Shown here in pieces: positions 1-7,843 of a stretch of 64,000 bases of DNA. Source of the stretch: Chthonomonadia bacterium (GTDB taxonomy: Bacteria; Armatimonadota; HRBIN16). A model generated the notes under the pieces. The model was not told the DNA's origin. It saw only the letters and a program-made list of their open reading frames with translations, and made no database searches. The stretch lies in contig JABUFA010000011.1 in assembly GCA_013314755.1 (NCBI GenBank), positions 1 to 64,000 of the forward strand. The letters are read 5' to 3'. Each line of letters begins with the position of its first letter. Position 1 is the first letter of the stretch. The position numbers and the translations under genes were made by a program.

Positions 1-303
1 TCTTCAGCACTCCAAAAGTCAGCCTCCGCAGGAGGCTTTGTCATGGGTAGCCCGCAACTTCCAGTTGCAGGGTTGCCTTCTCACCCCTGTTACTCTGCCC
101 TTGCGATTGGAAATCGCAGGCAACACAACTGTCATGTTGAGCGTCAGCGAAGCAGCTCGCTTTGGAGTCCTCTCGCTGGTGCTCAGGGCAACAGGTACAA
201 TGAAACCCTTCACTGCGTTCAGGGTAACAATACAACGAGACCCTTCGCCCCTCAGAATGACAACAATCAACAGTCATGGTGACATGCAAAGCTGAACAGA
301 CCA
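1..303. repeat. Intergenic mosaic of small palindromic repeats
   Basis: No gene is supported here. The left part (1-125) holds three hairpin modules that recur at 2640-3085 and 48771-48890: a CTTCAGCACTCC arm (about 2-13), GCCTCC-GCA-GGAGGC (about 23-37) followed by GGGTAGCCCGCAACT-TCC-AGTTGCAGGG (about 54-82), and GCGATT-GG-AAATCGC (about 104-118). The right part (130-300), read on the minus strand, contains several degenerate tandem copies of a unit of the type TGTCATTCTGAG...GAAGGGTCTC. Small ORFs across it on both strands follow the palindromes and have no ribosome binding sites. Confidence 0.75.
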
Positions 304-927
304 TCAAAAACTCACCGCCAGCGATGCGCCGTAGAAGGTCTCGCCGTCCAGGCTGTACAGGCGCAGGCGGAGCAGGGGCACTGGCTCCCAGGACACAGCG
401 GCGTTCCAGACCCGGCTATCGTACTCTGCGCTGAGCAAAATATGGTACGGCGTACGCACCTCCGCTCCCACAAACGCCCCTTTGATGCCTCCCACTCCAA
501 CGCCGCCGAACAGATACATCTCGTCGATGAATGGGTTGGGAGGCATGTAGGGAAGGCGATATCCAACCGCCACGTAAAGCGCGCGCCCCTCGGCGGTTTT
601 ATCGGCGATGTCCCGTATACCAGCCGATATCGCCGGAGTAAAGCCGATGTCGGGCAGGATGTTGTATTGCAGGCTGAAGGTATCCACATATCGCGACGGG
701 GTTTCCAGGCGTAGCCCCTCTATCTCAATCCCGCCAACCAGCCCCAGATTCAGCCAGTACTGGGTTAAGCCTCCTTTGCTTTCACGTCGGGCGATTTCCA
801 GCTTTGCGCTGCCGGGCGGCAGGTTGTAGGCGGATGGAGATAGAACCACCCGGTCGGCGCGCGCAACCATGCCCAGTGCCATGAGAACGCAGAGTGCGAT
901 GGTTACCTGTCGTCTGTTAAGGAACAT
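304..927 (-). CDS. Secreted, possibly outer-membrane beta-barrel protein
   Basis: A 207-residue protein of unknown function. The start at 927 is chosen because an AGGAGG site lies just upstream and the N-terminus then becomes a clean signal peptide (about residues 1-25, ending VARA); a longer open frame reaching 1314 runs into the aminotransferase gene. The mature part is rich in alternating hydrophobic and polar residues with glycine-rich turns and ends in Phe (SLAVSF), as in small outer-membrane barrels, and its GLVGGIEIEGLRLE stretch recalls YjbH-like barrels. It is the last gene of the lrp-aminotransferase operon, 17 bases after the aminotransferase stop. The barrel assignment is inference. 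Confidence 0.6.
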   Translation of the reverse strand: MFLNRRQVTIALCVLMALGMVARADRVVLSPSAYNLPPGSAKLEIARRESKGGLTQYWLNLGLVGGIEIEGLRLETPSRYVDTFSLQYNILPDIGFTPAISAGIRDIADKTAEGRALYVAVGYRLPYMPPNPFIDEMYLFGGVGVGGIKGAFVGAEVRTPYHILLSAEYDSRVWNAAVSWEPVPLLRLRLYSLDGETFYGASLAVSF

Positions 928-944
928 CTGTGCCTCCTGATACC

Positions 945-2105
945 TTATCCTCTCCGTTTGCGGACGAACCGCTCGATGCGATGCAGTGCCTCCTCGATCC
1001 TCGGCAGGGAGGTCGCGTAAGACAACCGCACGTGTCCTTCCCCGCTGCTGCCGAAGACGTTGCCCGGCACCACCGCCACGCGTTCCTCCCAGAGCAACTG
1101 CTCGGTGAAGTCCTCCGAGCGCAAACCGGTGCATCGGATGGACGGAAACACGTAGAACGCTCCCTGCGGCGGCAGGCACTCCAGCCCGATTTCGTTCAGT
1201 CGCTCCACAATCAGCCGCCGGCGTCGGTCGTACTCCCGGCGCATTCGCTCTACCTCCGCTTCGCCATGCTCCAGAGCCTCTTCTGCTGCCTTCTGCGCGG
1301 CAATCGGAGCGCACAGCATCGTGTACTGGTGCACCTTAATCATCATCTCGATAATCTGCGCCGGAGCGCAGGCGTAACCGATGCGCCAGCCGGTCATCGC
1401 ATACGATTTGGAGAAGCCGCCCAGCAGAATGGTGCGCTCCCGGGCGCCTGGCAGGGAAGCCACGCAGGTGTGTTCGACGTCGTACACCAGCCGGTCGTAG
1501 ATTTCGTCGCTGACGAGGTACAGGTCGTGCTCCACCGCCAGCCTGACAATCTCCTTCAGCACCTCATGCGAAGCCACCGTGCCCGTCGGGTTGTTGGGGT
1601 AGCAAAGCAGGATTGCCTTCGTGCGCGGGGTAATAGCGTCGCGCAGGCGGTCCACATCGGGCTGAAACCCCTGCCGGTAGTCGGTGGGCACCGGCACCGG
1701 CGTGCCGCCGGCGAACATCACGCAGGGCGGATACGAAACATAGCTCGGTTCAAAGAAGATGACCTCGTCGCCCGGATTCAGCAGGGCGCGCATGGCGATG
1801 TCCAGCCCCTCGCTGACGCCGATGGTAATCAGCATCTCGTCCTCGGGCGAGTACTCCACTCCGTAGCGGCGTTTCAGATGGGCAGAGATACGCTGGCGCA
1901 GGGTAAACAGCCCGTAGTTGGAGGTGTAGGTGGTAAAGCCCTTCTCAATCGCCCAGATTGCCGCCTCACGGATGTGCCACGGCGTGACGAAATCCGGCTC
2001 TCCCACTCCTAAGGAGATACAGTCCTCCATCTGCGCCGCCACGTCGAAGAACCGGCGAATGCCCGAGGGCGGCACCGCACCGACTGTGCGAGACAGCGGC
2101 TTCAT
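945..2105 (-). CDS. PLP-dependent class I/II aminotransferase
   Basis: A 386-residue fold-type I aminotransferase that transfers an amino group from an amino acid to a 2-oxo acid in the cytoplasm. Visible features are the YPNNPTG segment (about 169-175), the PLP-binding Asp in VSDEIYD (D200), the Schiff-base lysine in GGFSKSYAMTGWRIGY (K233) and a C-terminal arginine in HVRLSYATS that would bind the substrate carboxylate. Length is normal for the aspartate/alanine aminotransferase group; substrate cannot be assigned. The start overlaps the end of the upstream Lrp-type regulator gene in an ATGA, so the two are probably translationally coupled and the regulator may respond to its substrate or product. 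Confidence 0.9.
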   Translation of the reverse strand: MKPLSRTVGAVPPSGIRRFFDVAAQMEDCISLGVGEPDFVTPWHIREAAIWAIEKGFTTYTSNYGLFTLRQRISAHLKRRYGVEYSPEDEMLITIGVSEGLDIAMRALLNPGDEVIFFEPSYVSYPPCVMFAGGTPVPVPTDYRQGFQPDVDRLRDAITPRTKAILLCYPNNPTGTVASHEVLKEIVRLAVEHDLYLVSDEIYDRLVYDVEHTCVASLPGARERTILLGGFSKSYAMTGWRIGYACAPAQIIEMMIKVHQYTMLCAPIAAQKAAEEALEHGEAEVERMRREYDRRRRLIVERLNEIGLECLPPQGAFYVFPSIRCTGLRSEDFTEQLLWEERVAVVPGNVFGSSGEGHVRLSYATSLPRIEEALHRIERFVRKRRG

Positions 2106-2596
2106 GGCGTCATCACCAGCCTGCGGTCAGGTTCGGTTTCGGCGTAAACCTCACCGTCCTCCTTGTAGCGTTTCAGCACAAACTGCGTGTAGGTCGCCTG
2201 CACCCTGTCCAGAGGCGCCAGACGCTCTGCCACGAACGCCGCTATCTCTTTCATGGTGCGTCCGCTGACGATAACGCGCAAATCATGGTCACCAGATACC
2301 AGATACACTGCGTGGACCTGCGGGAAGCGGTAGATGCGTTCCGCCACGTCGTCGAAGCCCACCTCACGGGCAGGGCTGACTTTCACGTCGATAAACGCGA
2401 ACACCCTCTCCTCGCCAAAACGGTCCCAATCAATCACCGTTTTGTATCGTCGGATGATTCCTGCCGACTCGAGCTGGTGGATGGCTTGCTTGACCTGTTC
2501 CACCTCCAGTCCCAGCATTGCGGCTATCTGTTCGGGCGTGGTGCGAGCATCCTGTTCCAGGATTTCCAGTATCGCTTTGTGTTGCTCTTGGTTCAT
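2102..2596 (-). CDS. Lrp/AsnC family transcriptional regulator
   Basis: A 164-residue regulator with an N-terminal helix-turn-helix (about 1-60, QHKAILEILEQDARTTPEQIAAMLGL) and a C-terminal RAM/AsnC ligand-binding domain (about 65-145, VYLVSGDHDLRVIVSG). Proteins of this family bind amino acids or related effectors and control amino-acid metabolism. The start at 2596 (MNQEQ) is preferred because an AGGGAG site sits a few bases upstream; an in-frame ATG four codons earlier (2608) has no well-placed site. It overlaps the downstream aminotransferase by 4 bases, implying co-transcription and a local regulatory link. The upstream side is the repeat region 2640-3085. Confidence 0.88.
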   Translation of the reverse strand: MNQEQHKAILEILEQDARTTPEQIAAMLGLEVEQVKQAIHQLESAGIIRRYKTVIDWDRFGEERVFAFIDVKVSPAREVGFDDVAERIYRFPQVHAVYLVSGDHDLRVIVSGRTMKEIAAFVAERLAPLDRVQATYTQFVLKRYKEDGEVYAETEPDRRLVMTP

Positions 2597-2639
2597 GGTC
2601 TCCCTCATCCTGCGTGCTTCACACGCTTTAATATAGCCT

Positions 2640-3085
2640 GTTTGAACGGGCTACGTCAACCTCCCGAAATGTTTTTGCGACGGCCTTGCGATTGGAACTC
2701 GCAGGCAACACAGAACCGAACCTGCTGACGCAGGCTAACGTGGAGTGCTGAAGCCATGCTTCAGCGACCAAAGATTACAACCTTGCGATTAGAAATCGCA
2801 GGCTACACAAAGCAAAACCTGCTGACGCAGGTTCGGAGTTGCTGAAGCAAGCGTCAAAAAGGTCAGCCTCCGAAGGAGGCTTCGTCATGGGTAGCCCGCA
2901 ACTTTCAGTTGCAGGGATGTCTCCTCCGCAGATGTAGAGTTGCTGAAGCAATCTTCAGCACTCCAAAGGTTGCCTCCTCCGCAGGTGTGGATTTGCTGAA
3001 GCAAGCTTCAGCACTCCAAAGACCTGAGCCCACCGCTTTCAGTTACAGAGATGTCTCGAAGTGAAGCCCCTGTCTCCCATCTTCC
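2640..3085. repeat. Composite array of short palindromic repeats
   Basis: Gene-free. Several hairpin modules recur at irregular spacing: GCGATT-(GG/AG)-AA(A/C)TCGC at about 2685 and 2777; CCTGC-TGAC-GCAGG at about 2721 and 2820; TGCTGAAGC...TTCAGCA with ACTCCAAAG at about 2744, 2840, 2940 and 2995; GCCTCC-GAA-GGAGGC at about 2866; and GGGTAGCCCGCAACT-TTC-AGTTGCAGGG at about 2891. The order resembles that at 48771-48890. Spacing is variable and no unit has constant-length spacers, so this is not CRISPR. Confidence 0.8.
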
Positions 3086-3094
3086 TATCTGCGC

Positions 3095-3100
3095 TATAAT
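3095..3100 (+). promoter_or_regulatory. Candidate -10 element for the DJ-1/PfpI gene
   Basis: A TATAAT hexamer lies 36 bases before the start at 3136 and just outside the repeat array. No convincing -35 hexamer is seen 16-18 bases upstream, so the assignment rests on the -10 alone. Confidence 0.4.
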
Positions 3101-3135
3101 AAGAGGTACAAAATACTCGAAGGAGGGTGCTTGCG

Positions 3136-3717
3136 ATGGCAGCGAAACGCATTCTCATGCTGGTTGGCGACTTCGTGGAAGACTATGAGGTCATGGTGCC
3201 GTTTCAGGCTCTGCTGATGGTGGGGCATCACGTGCACGCGGTCTGCCCGGGCAAGAAGGCAGGCGATAAGGTGCGCACGGCAGTGCACGACTTCGAAGGC
3301 GACCAGACCTACAGCGAGAAGCCCGGACATAACTTCACGCTCAACTACACCTTCGACGACGTGAAAGCAGAGGAGTATGACGCGCTGGTCATTCCGGGCG
3401 GGCGCGCCCCCGAGTACATCCGCCTCAACCCGCGCGTAATCAACATGGTCAAACACTTCGCGGAGACGGGCAAACCCATCGCGGCGATATGTCATGGCGC
3501 ACAGCTGCTGGCCGCGGCGGGCGCACTGAAGGGCAAGAAAGTCTCGGCTTATCCTGCGGTCGGTCCCGAAGTCAACGCCGCCGGCGGTGAGTATGTGGAC
3601 ATCCCGGTGGACAAAGCGGTGGTAGACGGCAATCTGGTCACTGCACCCGCCTGGCCCGCACATCCCGAATGGCTGGCGAAGTTCCTGCAGGTGCTGGGCA
3701 CGAAGATTGAACCGTAG
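3136..3717 (+). CDS. DJ-1/PfpI family protein (glyoxalase/deglycase/protease-like)
   Basis: A 193-residue protein of the DJ-1/PfpI superfamily, a class I glutamine-amidotransferase-like fold whose members act as proteases, glyoxalases or stress chaperones. The nucleophile elbow is visible as [14 protein letters not shown] with Cys119 followed by His120, and an acidic residue near E15 (DFVEDYE) is placed to interact with the cysteine. Length fits the family. The start at 3136 is preferred because GGAGGG lies 9 bases upstream; a GTG three codons earlier sits inside that site. It is probably monocistronic, followed by repeat-like sequence at 3721-3805. Confidence 0.88.
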   Translation: MAAKRILMLVGDFVEDYEVMVPFQALLMVGHHVHAVCPGKKAGDKVRTAVHDFEGDQTYSEKPGHNFTLNYTFDDVKAEEYDALVIPGGRAPEYIRLNPRVINMVKHFAETGKPIAAICHGAQLLAAAGALKGKKVSAYPAVGPEVNAAGGEYVDIPVDKAVVDGNLVTAPAWPAHPEWLAKFLQVLGTKIEP

Positions 3718-3720
3718 AGT

Positions 3721-3805
3721 AAATGCTGGATTAGCCTCCCACCCCAACCCCTTCCCCGCGGAGATTGATAGTGGCTCTTCCTTCGCAGGGGAGGGGCTGG
3801 GCACA
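3721..3805. repeat. GC-rich dispersed repeat remnant
   Basis: A stretch of the type CCTCCCACCCCAACCCC...GGGGAGGGGCTGGG separates two genes. It resembles the CCTAACCCCC...GGGAAGGGG units at 54310-54480 and the CTCACCCCGACCC unit near 12390. Its hairpin potential could end transcription from either side. It looks partly degraded or rearranged, with TTGATAGTGGCTC inside. Confidence 0.5.
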
Positions 3806-3833
3806 TAACAGACAGGTGACACGGAGAAGCAAC

Positions 3834-4220
3834 ATGTCAGCAGAACAACCCCCCACCAGAATTGTATACCCTGAGTCAGACGGACAGCCTATAGCAGACA
3901 ATGCCAAGCAACTGGAATACACCTTTCTCTTTTACGACAACCTGTGCGCCCTGTTTGCCGACCGCGAGGACGTGTTCGTGGCGGCGGACCTATTGTGGTA
4001 TCCGGTGGAAGGCGACGCGCTGGTGCTGTATCGCCCTGATGGGGAGCGTTTTGTACCTTATGTCGAGCTGCGCCGGCGCGCAGAGCAGGCAGAACAGCGA
4101 GCTCTACAGGCAGAACAGCGTGCCCTGCAGGCGGAACAGCGTGCACAGGAAGCCGAAGAGAGGGCGCAACGCCTTGCCCAGCGCCTGCGCGAAATGGGCA
4201 TAGAACCCGAAGAGATCTAA
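3834..4220 (+). CDS. Uma2-type protein with internal deletion, coiled-coil tail
   Basis: A 128-residue protein made of the two ends of a Uma2 (DUF820) family protein. The N-terminus (RIVYPESDGQPIADNAKQ...DVFVAADLLWYPVEG, about 8-60) matches the usual Uma2 start, and the C-terminus (LVLYRPDGERFVPYVELRRRAEQ..., about 63-128) matches the usual Uma2 end with its heptad coiled coil of three AEQRALQ-type repeats. The central part of the PD-(D/E)XK-like fold, expected between them in a full-length protein of about 230 residues, is missing without loss of frame. The start is fixed by GGAG 7 bases before 3834. It is probably catalytically dead; whether it is expressed is unknown. Its stop overlaps that of the convergent phosphoesterase gene. 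Confidence 0.75.
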   Translation: MSAEQPPTRIVYPESDGQPIADNAKQLEYTFLFYDNLCALFADREDVFVAADLLWYPVEGDALVLYRPDGERFVPYVELRRRAEQAEQRALQAEQRALQAEQRAQEAEERAQRLAQRLREMGIEPEEI

Positions 4221-6931
4221 TTGCCCTGCGCCCGTTCCCACTCCTCCTGCTGGCGAATAGCCTCGTCCAGCGTATCCAGCGCAGGCGAGGGTTCCAGCCG
4301 CGCCTTGCGGTAGTCCGGGTCGTTGGGGTCCTTGACCTTTTCGGGGTCAAAGATGCGGATGTCCACCGGCAGGCATCGATAAGGCGTAAAGTCTGGCTCG
4401 GTGGTGAACATGTCCGCCAGGTCGCTCGCCGCGGCGTCATAGAGATTCAGGTACGGGATGCCCAGAATCAGGTACATCGTCTTCATGATGCTGGCGATAC
4501 TGCTCTGCTGGTGCGAGACGTATCCCCGCTTTACCCACGGGCTGACCACAATCAGCAGGCTCCGATGGGCATCTACGTGGTCTATCCCGCTCTGGGCGTC
4601 GTCCTCGGTGATGAAGATTGCCATCTCCTTCCACCACGGGCTGTGCGACAGCGCCTCTATCACCCTGCCTAAGGCAAGGTCGTTGTCCGCCATGTATGAC
4701 TCCAGATAGGGATAGCCCTTCTGGGGACGCACGCCGGCGCCGTGGTCGTTCGGCAGATAGATATACAGGAAGCGCGGTAGCGGCTCCCTGCCCGACAGGA
4801 ACTTCTCGCGAAACTCCTTCAGGAACTGGTCGGCGCGATACTGGTCGGGGATGTTCGTGTTGTACTCGGGATATTCGCGACAGGTGTTCTGGAACAGCAC
4901 CATCGGCATGGGAATGTTCACCGGCAGGCGCGCGCCGGTGGGTTTGGTATCCTCATCTTCCGAGATGCCGGCAAACTCGAAACCTTCACCATAGTTTCGG
5001 AAGGTCACCCCGTTACGGTGCAGATGTTCCCACATCGAGCCGTGCTCCAGATAGTCTTCGGGGGTCAGTGCAGAGTTGGACTCGAAGAACGCCAGCCTGC
5101 CTGGCGCTTTACTTCGTCGGAACTGTGCACCCCCGCCGTAGCCCGCGGAGGTAATGGTTTCTACCCAGTGATTGGGGTAGACGCCTACCAGCCACCGGTG
5201 TCCATCCGCTGAGTGGTCGCTATCCACGTAGAAGTTATCGCTGATGGCGAAACGCTGTGCCAGAGCGCGGTGATTGGGCATTACGTTCACACCTTCGTGC
5301 TCTCCTACCTTGCGGTTCACGCCGAAGCGCGCCAGCGTGGGGTCGCCGTTAACGCCCGGCAGGTCGCCAAACACCTCGTCAAAGGTGCGGTTCTCCTTCG
5401 CAATGAACACTACGTAGCGTATCTTATCCGACGGCACGCCCGCCACCGCAGGCACAGGATGCCCCCTCGGGCGCGAGACCTTCACCGGAACCAGCCCGTT
5501 GTTGGCAATCACCTTCTGAGTAAGCGCAGGCAGGTCTCTATCGGAAGGCACGTCCATCAGCGAAACCGTTCCCTTCATCAGTCTACCGATACTGCGCCCT
5601 TCGGGACCGGGGGTGAAATTGGCGCCGCCGTTGGGTCCCGCACCGAAACCTTTGGCGTTAGACACATACAGTCGCCTGCCGTCGGGCGACACGCACACAC
5701 GCGCAGGATACCAGCCGACGGGGATGTGTCCGAGCACTTTGCCTGTACGCGCGTCCAGCACTCCTACCGCGTTGATGCCCGACTCCGCCACATACAGCCG
5801 CCTGCCGTCGGGCGAAAGCGCAAGCCCAAACGGTGTGACGCCCCGCAGATGCCGGAGAAACGCCACGGGAGTCAACAGGGTGCGCCATTTGCGTCTGTGC
5901 GTACGGATGTCGTAAGCCTCCACCGTGTCGTTGGTGGAGTTGCTGACGTACAGTGTATCCGCCGACACCGCCAGCCCAGCGGGACTGCTGCCGCCAATTG
6001 CCTGTCCGACGGGCAAGCCGGTTTTAATCTGCACCACCACGCGCGGCGCACGCGGGTCGGAAACGTCCACGCCCCACACCGAACACGCCTCCGGCACGTT
6101 GGGGTCGCCCAGCCCAGGCACACGTCGCCCATCCACGACCGTGCCTTCACGCGCCTCGCGCGAGGGATAGCCAAACGGTGGGAACGGGATGCCCCGCGGG
6201 TCGTCGCCGGGGCGGGTTTCAATGAGCGAATACTGAAACGTGCCCATGTTCGCCACATACACGCGCTCACCGTCTGCCGTCAGTGCGAGGGCAAACGGGT
6301 TGCGCCCTACTCCAACCGATGACACCACCTGCCGGCTGCGGGTGTCGATCAGTGCCAGCCGATAGTTTGCCAGGTCCAGAACGTACAGCCAGCGCCCATC
6401 GGGCGACAGGGCGATGTCGGTGGTAAAGGCATCGGGATATTGCTCGGTGCTCAGGCTGATGCGATGCAGAAGCTCGCCGGTGCTCAAGCGGAAGATGACC
6501 ACAGTACCCTCGTTGCCGCCGGAGGCGTACAGCAGGTCACGCGCGTTATCTACCGCCGCGCCGATGAAGGTTGCCGGCAGGATGTCCTTGTCGGTGTTCA
6601 CGGAGGGCGGTATCTGCCTCACCTCAGGGGCGTCGCTATCGGGGTTACGGATAATCGTTAGCGAGAACGGGGCAACTCCTCCGTTCACCGTCACCAGTAC
6701 TTTGCCATCGCGGCTGATGGTCATGCCATAGGGATGCGGCGCGACACGAATCTGTTTGCCGAGTGGCGTCAGCAGGCGTCCGTTTGGCAGGATGGTCGTG
6801 CCAGATGGATCAATGCGAGCGGTGCGCTCTCCAGCGGGCGCCTTCAGCATGAAGCGGTCAACTCTCTGCGGCGCTCCCACCGCCAGCGAGAGCAGGCAAA
6901 GAACGAGTGCAGAAACAACGGCGAATCGCAT
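4217..6931 (-). CDS. YVTN beta-propeller / alkaline phosphatase-like phosphoesterase
   Basis: A 904-residue secreted two-domain protein. A signal peptide (about 1-20, VLCLLSLAVGA) precedes a YVTN/YncE-type beta-propeller (about 30-450) with repeated LSPDGRRLYV blades, and a C-terminal phosphoesterase domain of the AcpA/phospholipase C type (about 500-880) beginning VVFIAKENRTFDEVFGDLPG and containing NFYVDSDHSADGH, NDHGAGVRP and ITEDDAQSGIDHVDAHRS metal-site segments. Such proteins are predicted to hydrolyse phosphoesters outside the cytoplasm. The start at 6931 is preferred over 6943 because the first ATG codons themselves form the GGAGG site for the second. The gene follows the ABC-2 permease gene on the same strand after 90 bases and may have its own promoter there. 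Confidence 0.88.
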   Translation of the reverse strand: MRFAVVSALVLCLLSLAVGAPQRVDRFMLKAPAGERTARIDPSGTTILPNGRLLTPLGKQIRVAPHPYGMTISRDGKVLVTVNGGVAPFSLTIIRNPDSDAPEVRQIPPSVNTDKDILPATFIGAAVDNARDLLYASGGNEGTVVIFRLSTGELLHRISLSTEQYPDAFTTDIALSPDGRWLYVLDLANYRLALIDTRSRQVVSSVGVGRNPFALALTADGERVYVANMGTFQYSLIETRPGDDPRGIPFPPFGYPSREAREGTVVDGRRVPGLGDPNVPEACSVWGVDVSDPRAPRVVVQIKTGLPVGQAIGGSSPAGLAVSADTLYVSNSTNDTVEAYDIRTHRRKWRTLLTPVAFLRHLRGVTPFGLALSPDGRRLYVAESGINAVGVLDARTGKVLGHIPVGWYPARVCVSPDGRRLYVSNAKGFGAGPNGGANFTPGPEGRSIGRLMKGTVSLMDVPSDRDLPALTQKVIANNGLVPVKVSRPRGHPVPAVAGVPSDKIRYVVFIAKENRTFDEVFGDLPGVNGDPTLARFGVNRKVGEHEGVNVMPNHRALAQRFAISDNFYVDSDHSADGHRWLVGVYPNHWVETITSAGYGGGAQFRRSKAPGRLAFFESNSALTPEDYLEHGSMWEHLHRNGVTFRNYGEGFEFAGISEDEDTKPTGARLPVNIPMPMVLFQNTCREYPEYNTNIPDQYRADQFLKEFREKFLSGREPLPRFLYIYLPNDHGAGVRPQKGYPYLESYMADNDLALGRVIEALSHSPWWKEMAIFITEDDAQSGIDHVDAHRSLLIVVSPWVKRGYVSHQQSSIASIMKTMYLILGIPYLNLYDAAASDLADMFTTEPDFTPYRCLPVDIRIFDPEKVKDPNDPDYRKARLEPSPALDTLDEAIRQQEEWERAQGN

Positions 6932-7021
6932 ACCAACCTCCATGAGCGTGGTTATGTGTGCATTCGCCGGGAGCTACTTGCACTCCTTTTACAATCCTTT
7001 AACAAAAGGGACAAAGCATGG

Positions 7022-7843
7022 CTATCGGTACGCCCACTGGCGGTAGGTAGCAATCAGAACCCACACCAGCACCACTGTCAACACGCTGTAGACAGTCAAC
7101 AGCATCCACGGGCTCAGGGTATACAGCATGTCAGGGGAAGTAGGGTGGTAGCCGCTCCGCGGGCTAAACTTTTCAATGATAGGCTCCAGTACGGCAAAAG
7201 GGTTCACCGTTAGCCAGACGGTGGCTTCCCTATCGCTGATGCCAGGGAGCAACAGGCTGGTCAGCCCCCACAGGATCAGCGTGCCGAACACCCATGCGCC
7301 CGCAAACAGGTAAGCCAGCGCGGTAGCGGTGACCGTCTTTCGGCTGAAGCAGGACGCCGCCAGACCGCCTGCGCTGTACAGCGCCAGCGTTGCCAGCACG
7401 CTTAACATGCCCAGCACAGCACTCAACCACAGAGCGGGGTTGCCCAGCACGCACAGGATTACCATCGGCACGCCCAGCGCGAGCAACGCGAGAAACGGCA
7501 ACACTCTGCCCAGCAGTTTGCCAAGGACTATCTCCTTCGGGCGCAACAGGGTAATCGTCAGCAGGTCCCAGGTTCGCTGTTCGCGCTCTTTAGAGATAGC
7601 GTTGGCGGTAACAGCGGGCGCACCCGCCACCACCAGCACCATCTCGATAATCAGCGTTACGGTGAGCAAATCCCGAAAACTCTCGGGTCCCTGAATATTC
7701 TCCAGCGCCGCCCAGTAAAACAACAGGATGGCGAGTGAGCACAGCACCACCACGACCAGGATAATCAGTCGCTGTGACGGCTGTGGGCGCAGGCGATAAT
7801 GCAGTTCACGCTGGATCAGTGGATTTTCCCGCCATCCCGTCAT
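7022..7843 (-). CDS. ABC-2 type transporter permease
   Basis: A 273-residue integral membrane protein with about six hydrophobic helices (for example IILVVVVLCSLAILLFYWA near residue 27 and TATALAYLFAGAWVFGTLILW near 170). The loop after the second helix, TANAISKEREQRTWDLLTITLLRPKEIVLGKLLGRVLPF, is the conserved feature of ABC-2/NatB-type export permeases. Its start overlaps the end of the upstream 720-residue membrane protein in an ATGA, so the two are probably made together. No ATP-binding subunit gene is adjacent; it must be encoded elsewhere if this is an ABC exporter. Confidence 0.85.
   Translation of the reverse strand: MTGWRENPLIQRELHYRLRPQPSQRLIILVVVVLCSLAILLFYWAALENIQGPESFRDLLTVTLIIEMVLVVAGAPAVTANAISKEREQRTWDLLTITLLRPKEIVLGKLLGRVLPFLALLALGVPMVILCVLGNPALWLSAVLGMLSVLATLALYSAGGLAASCFSRKTVTATALAYLFAGAWVFGTLILWGLTSLLLPGISDREATVWLTVNPFAVLEPIIEKFSPRSGYHPTSPDMLYTLSPWMLLTVYSVLTVVLVWVLIATYRQWAYR

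Noticed and set aside
928-1314. In-frame upstream extension of the barrel protein gene (reading 304-1314)
   Set aside because: It overlaps the aminotransferase on the same strand, has low-complexity Arg/Gly/Ala-rich sequence, and the downstream ATG has a better binding site and signal peptide.
2640-3085. Possible CRISPR array
   Set aside because: Repeated units are different hairpins with irregular spacing and no constant spacers; no cas genes are nearby.
5213-6322. Antisense open frame within the propeller/phosphoesterase gene
   Set aside because: Shadow of a well-supported gene; no binding site or domain.
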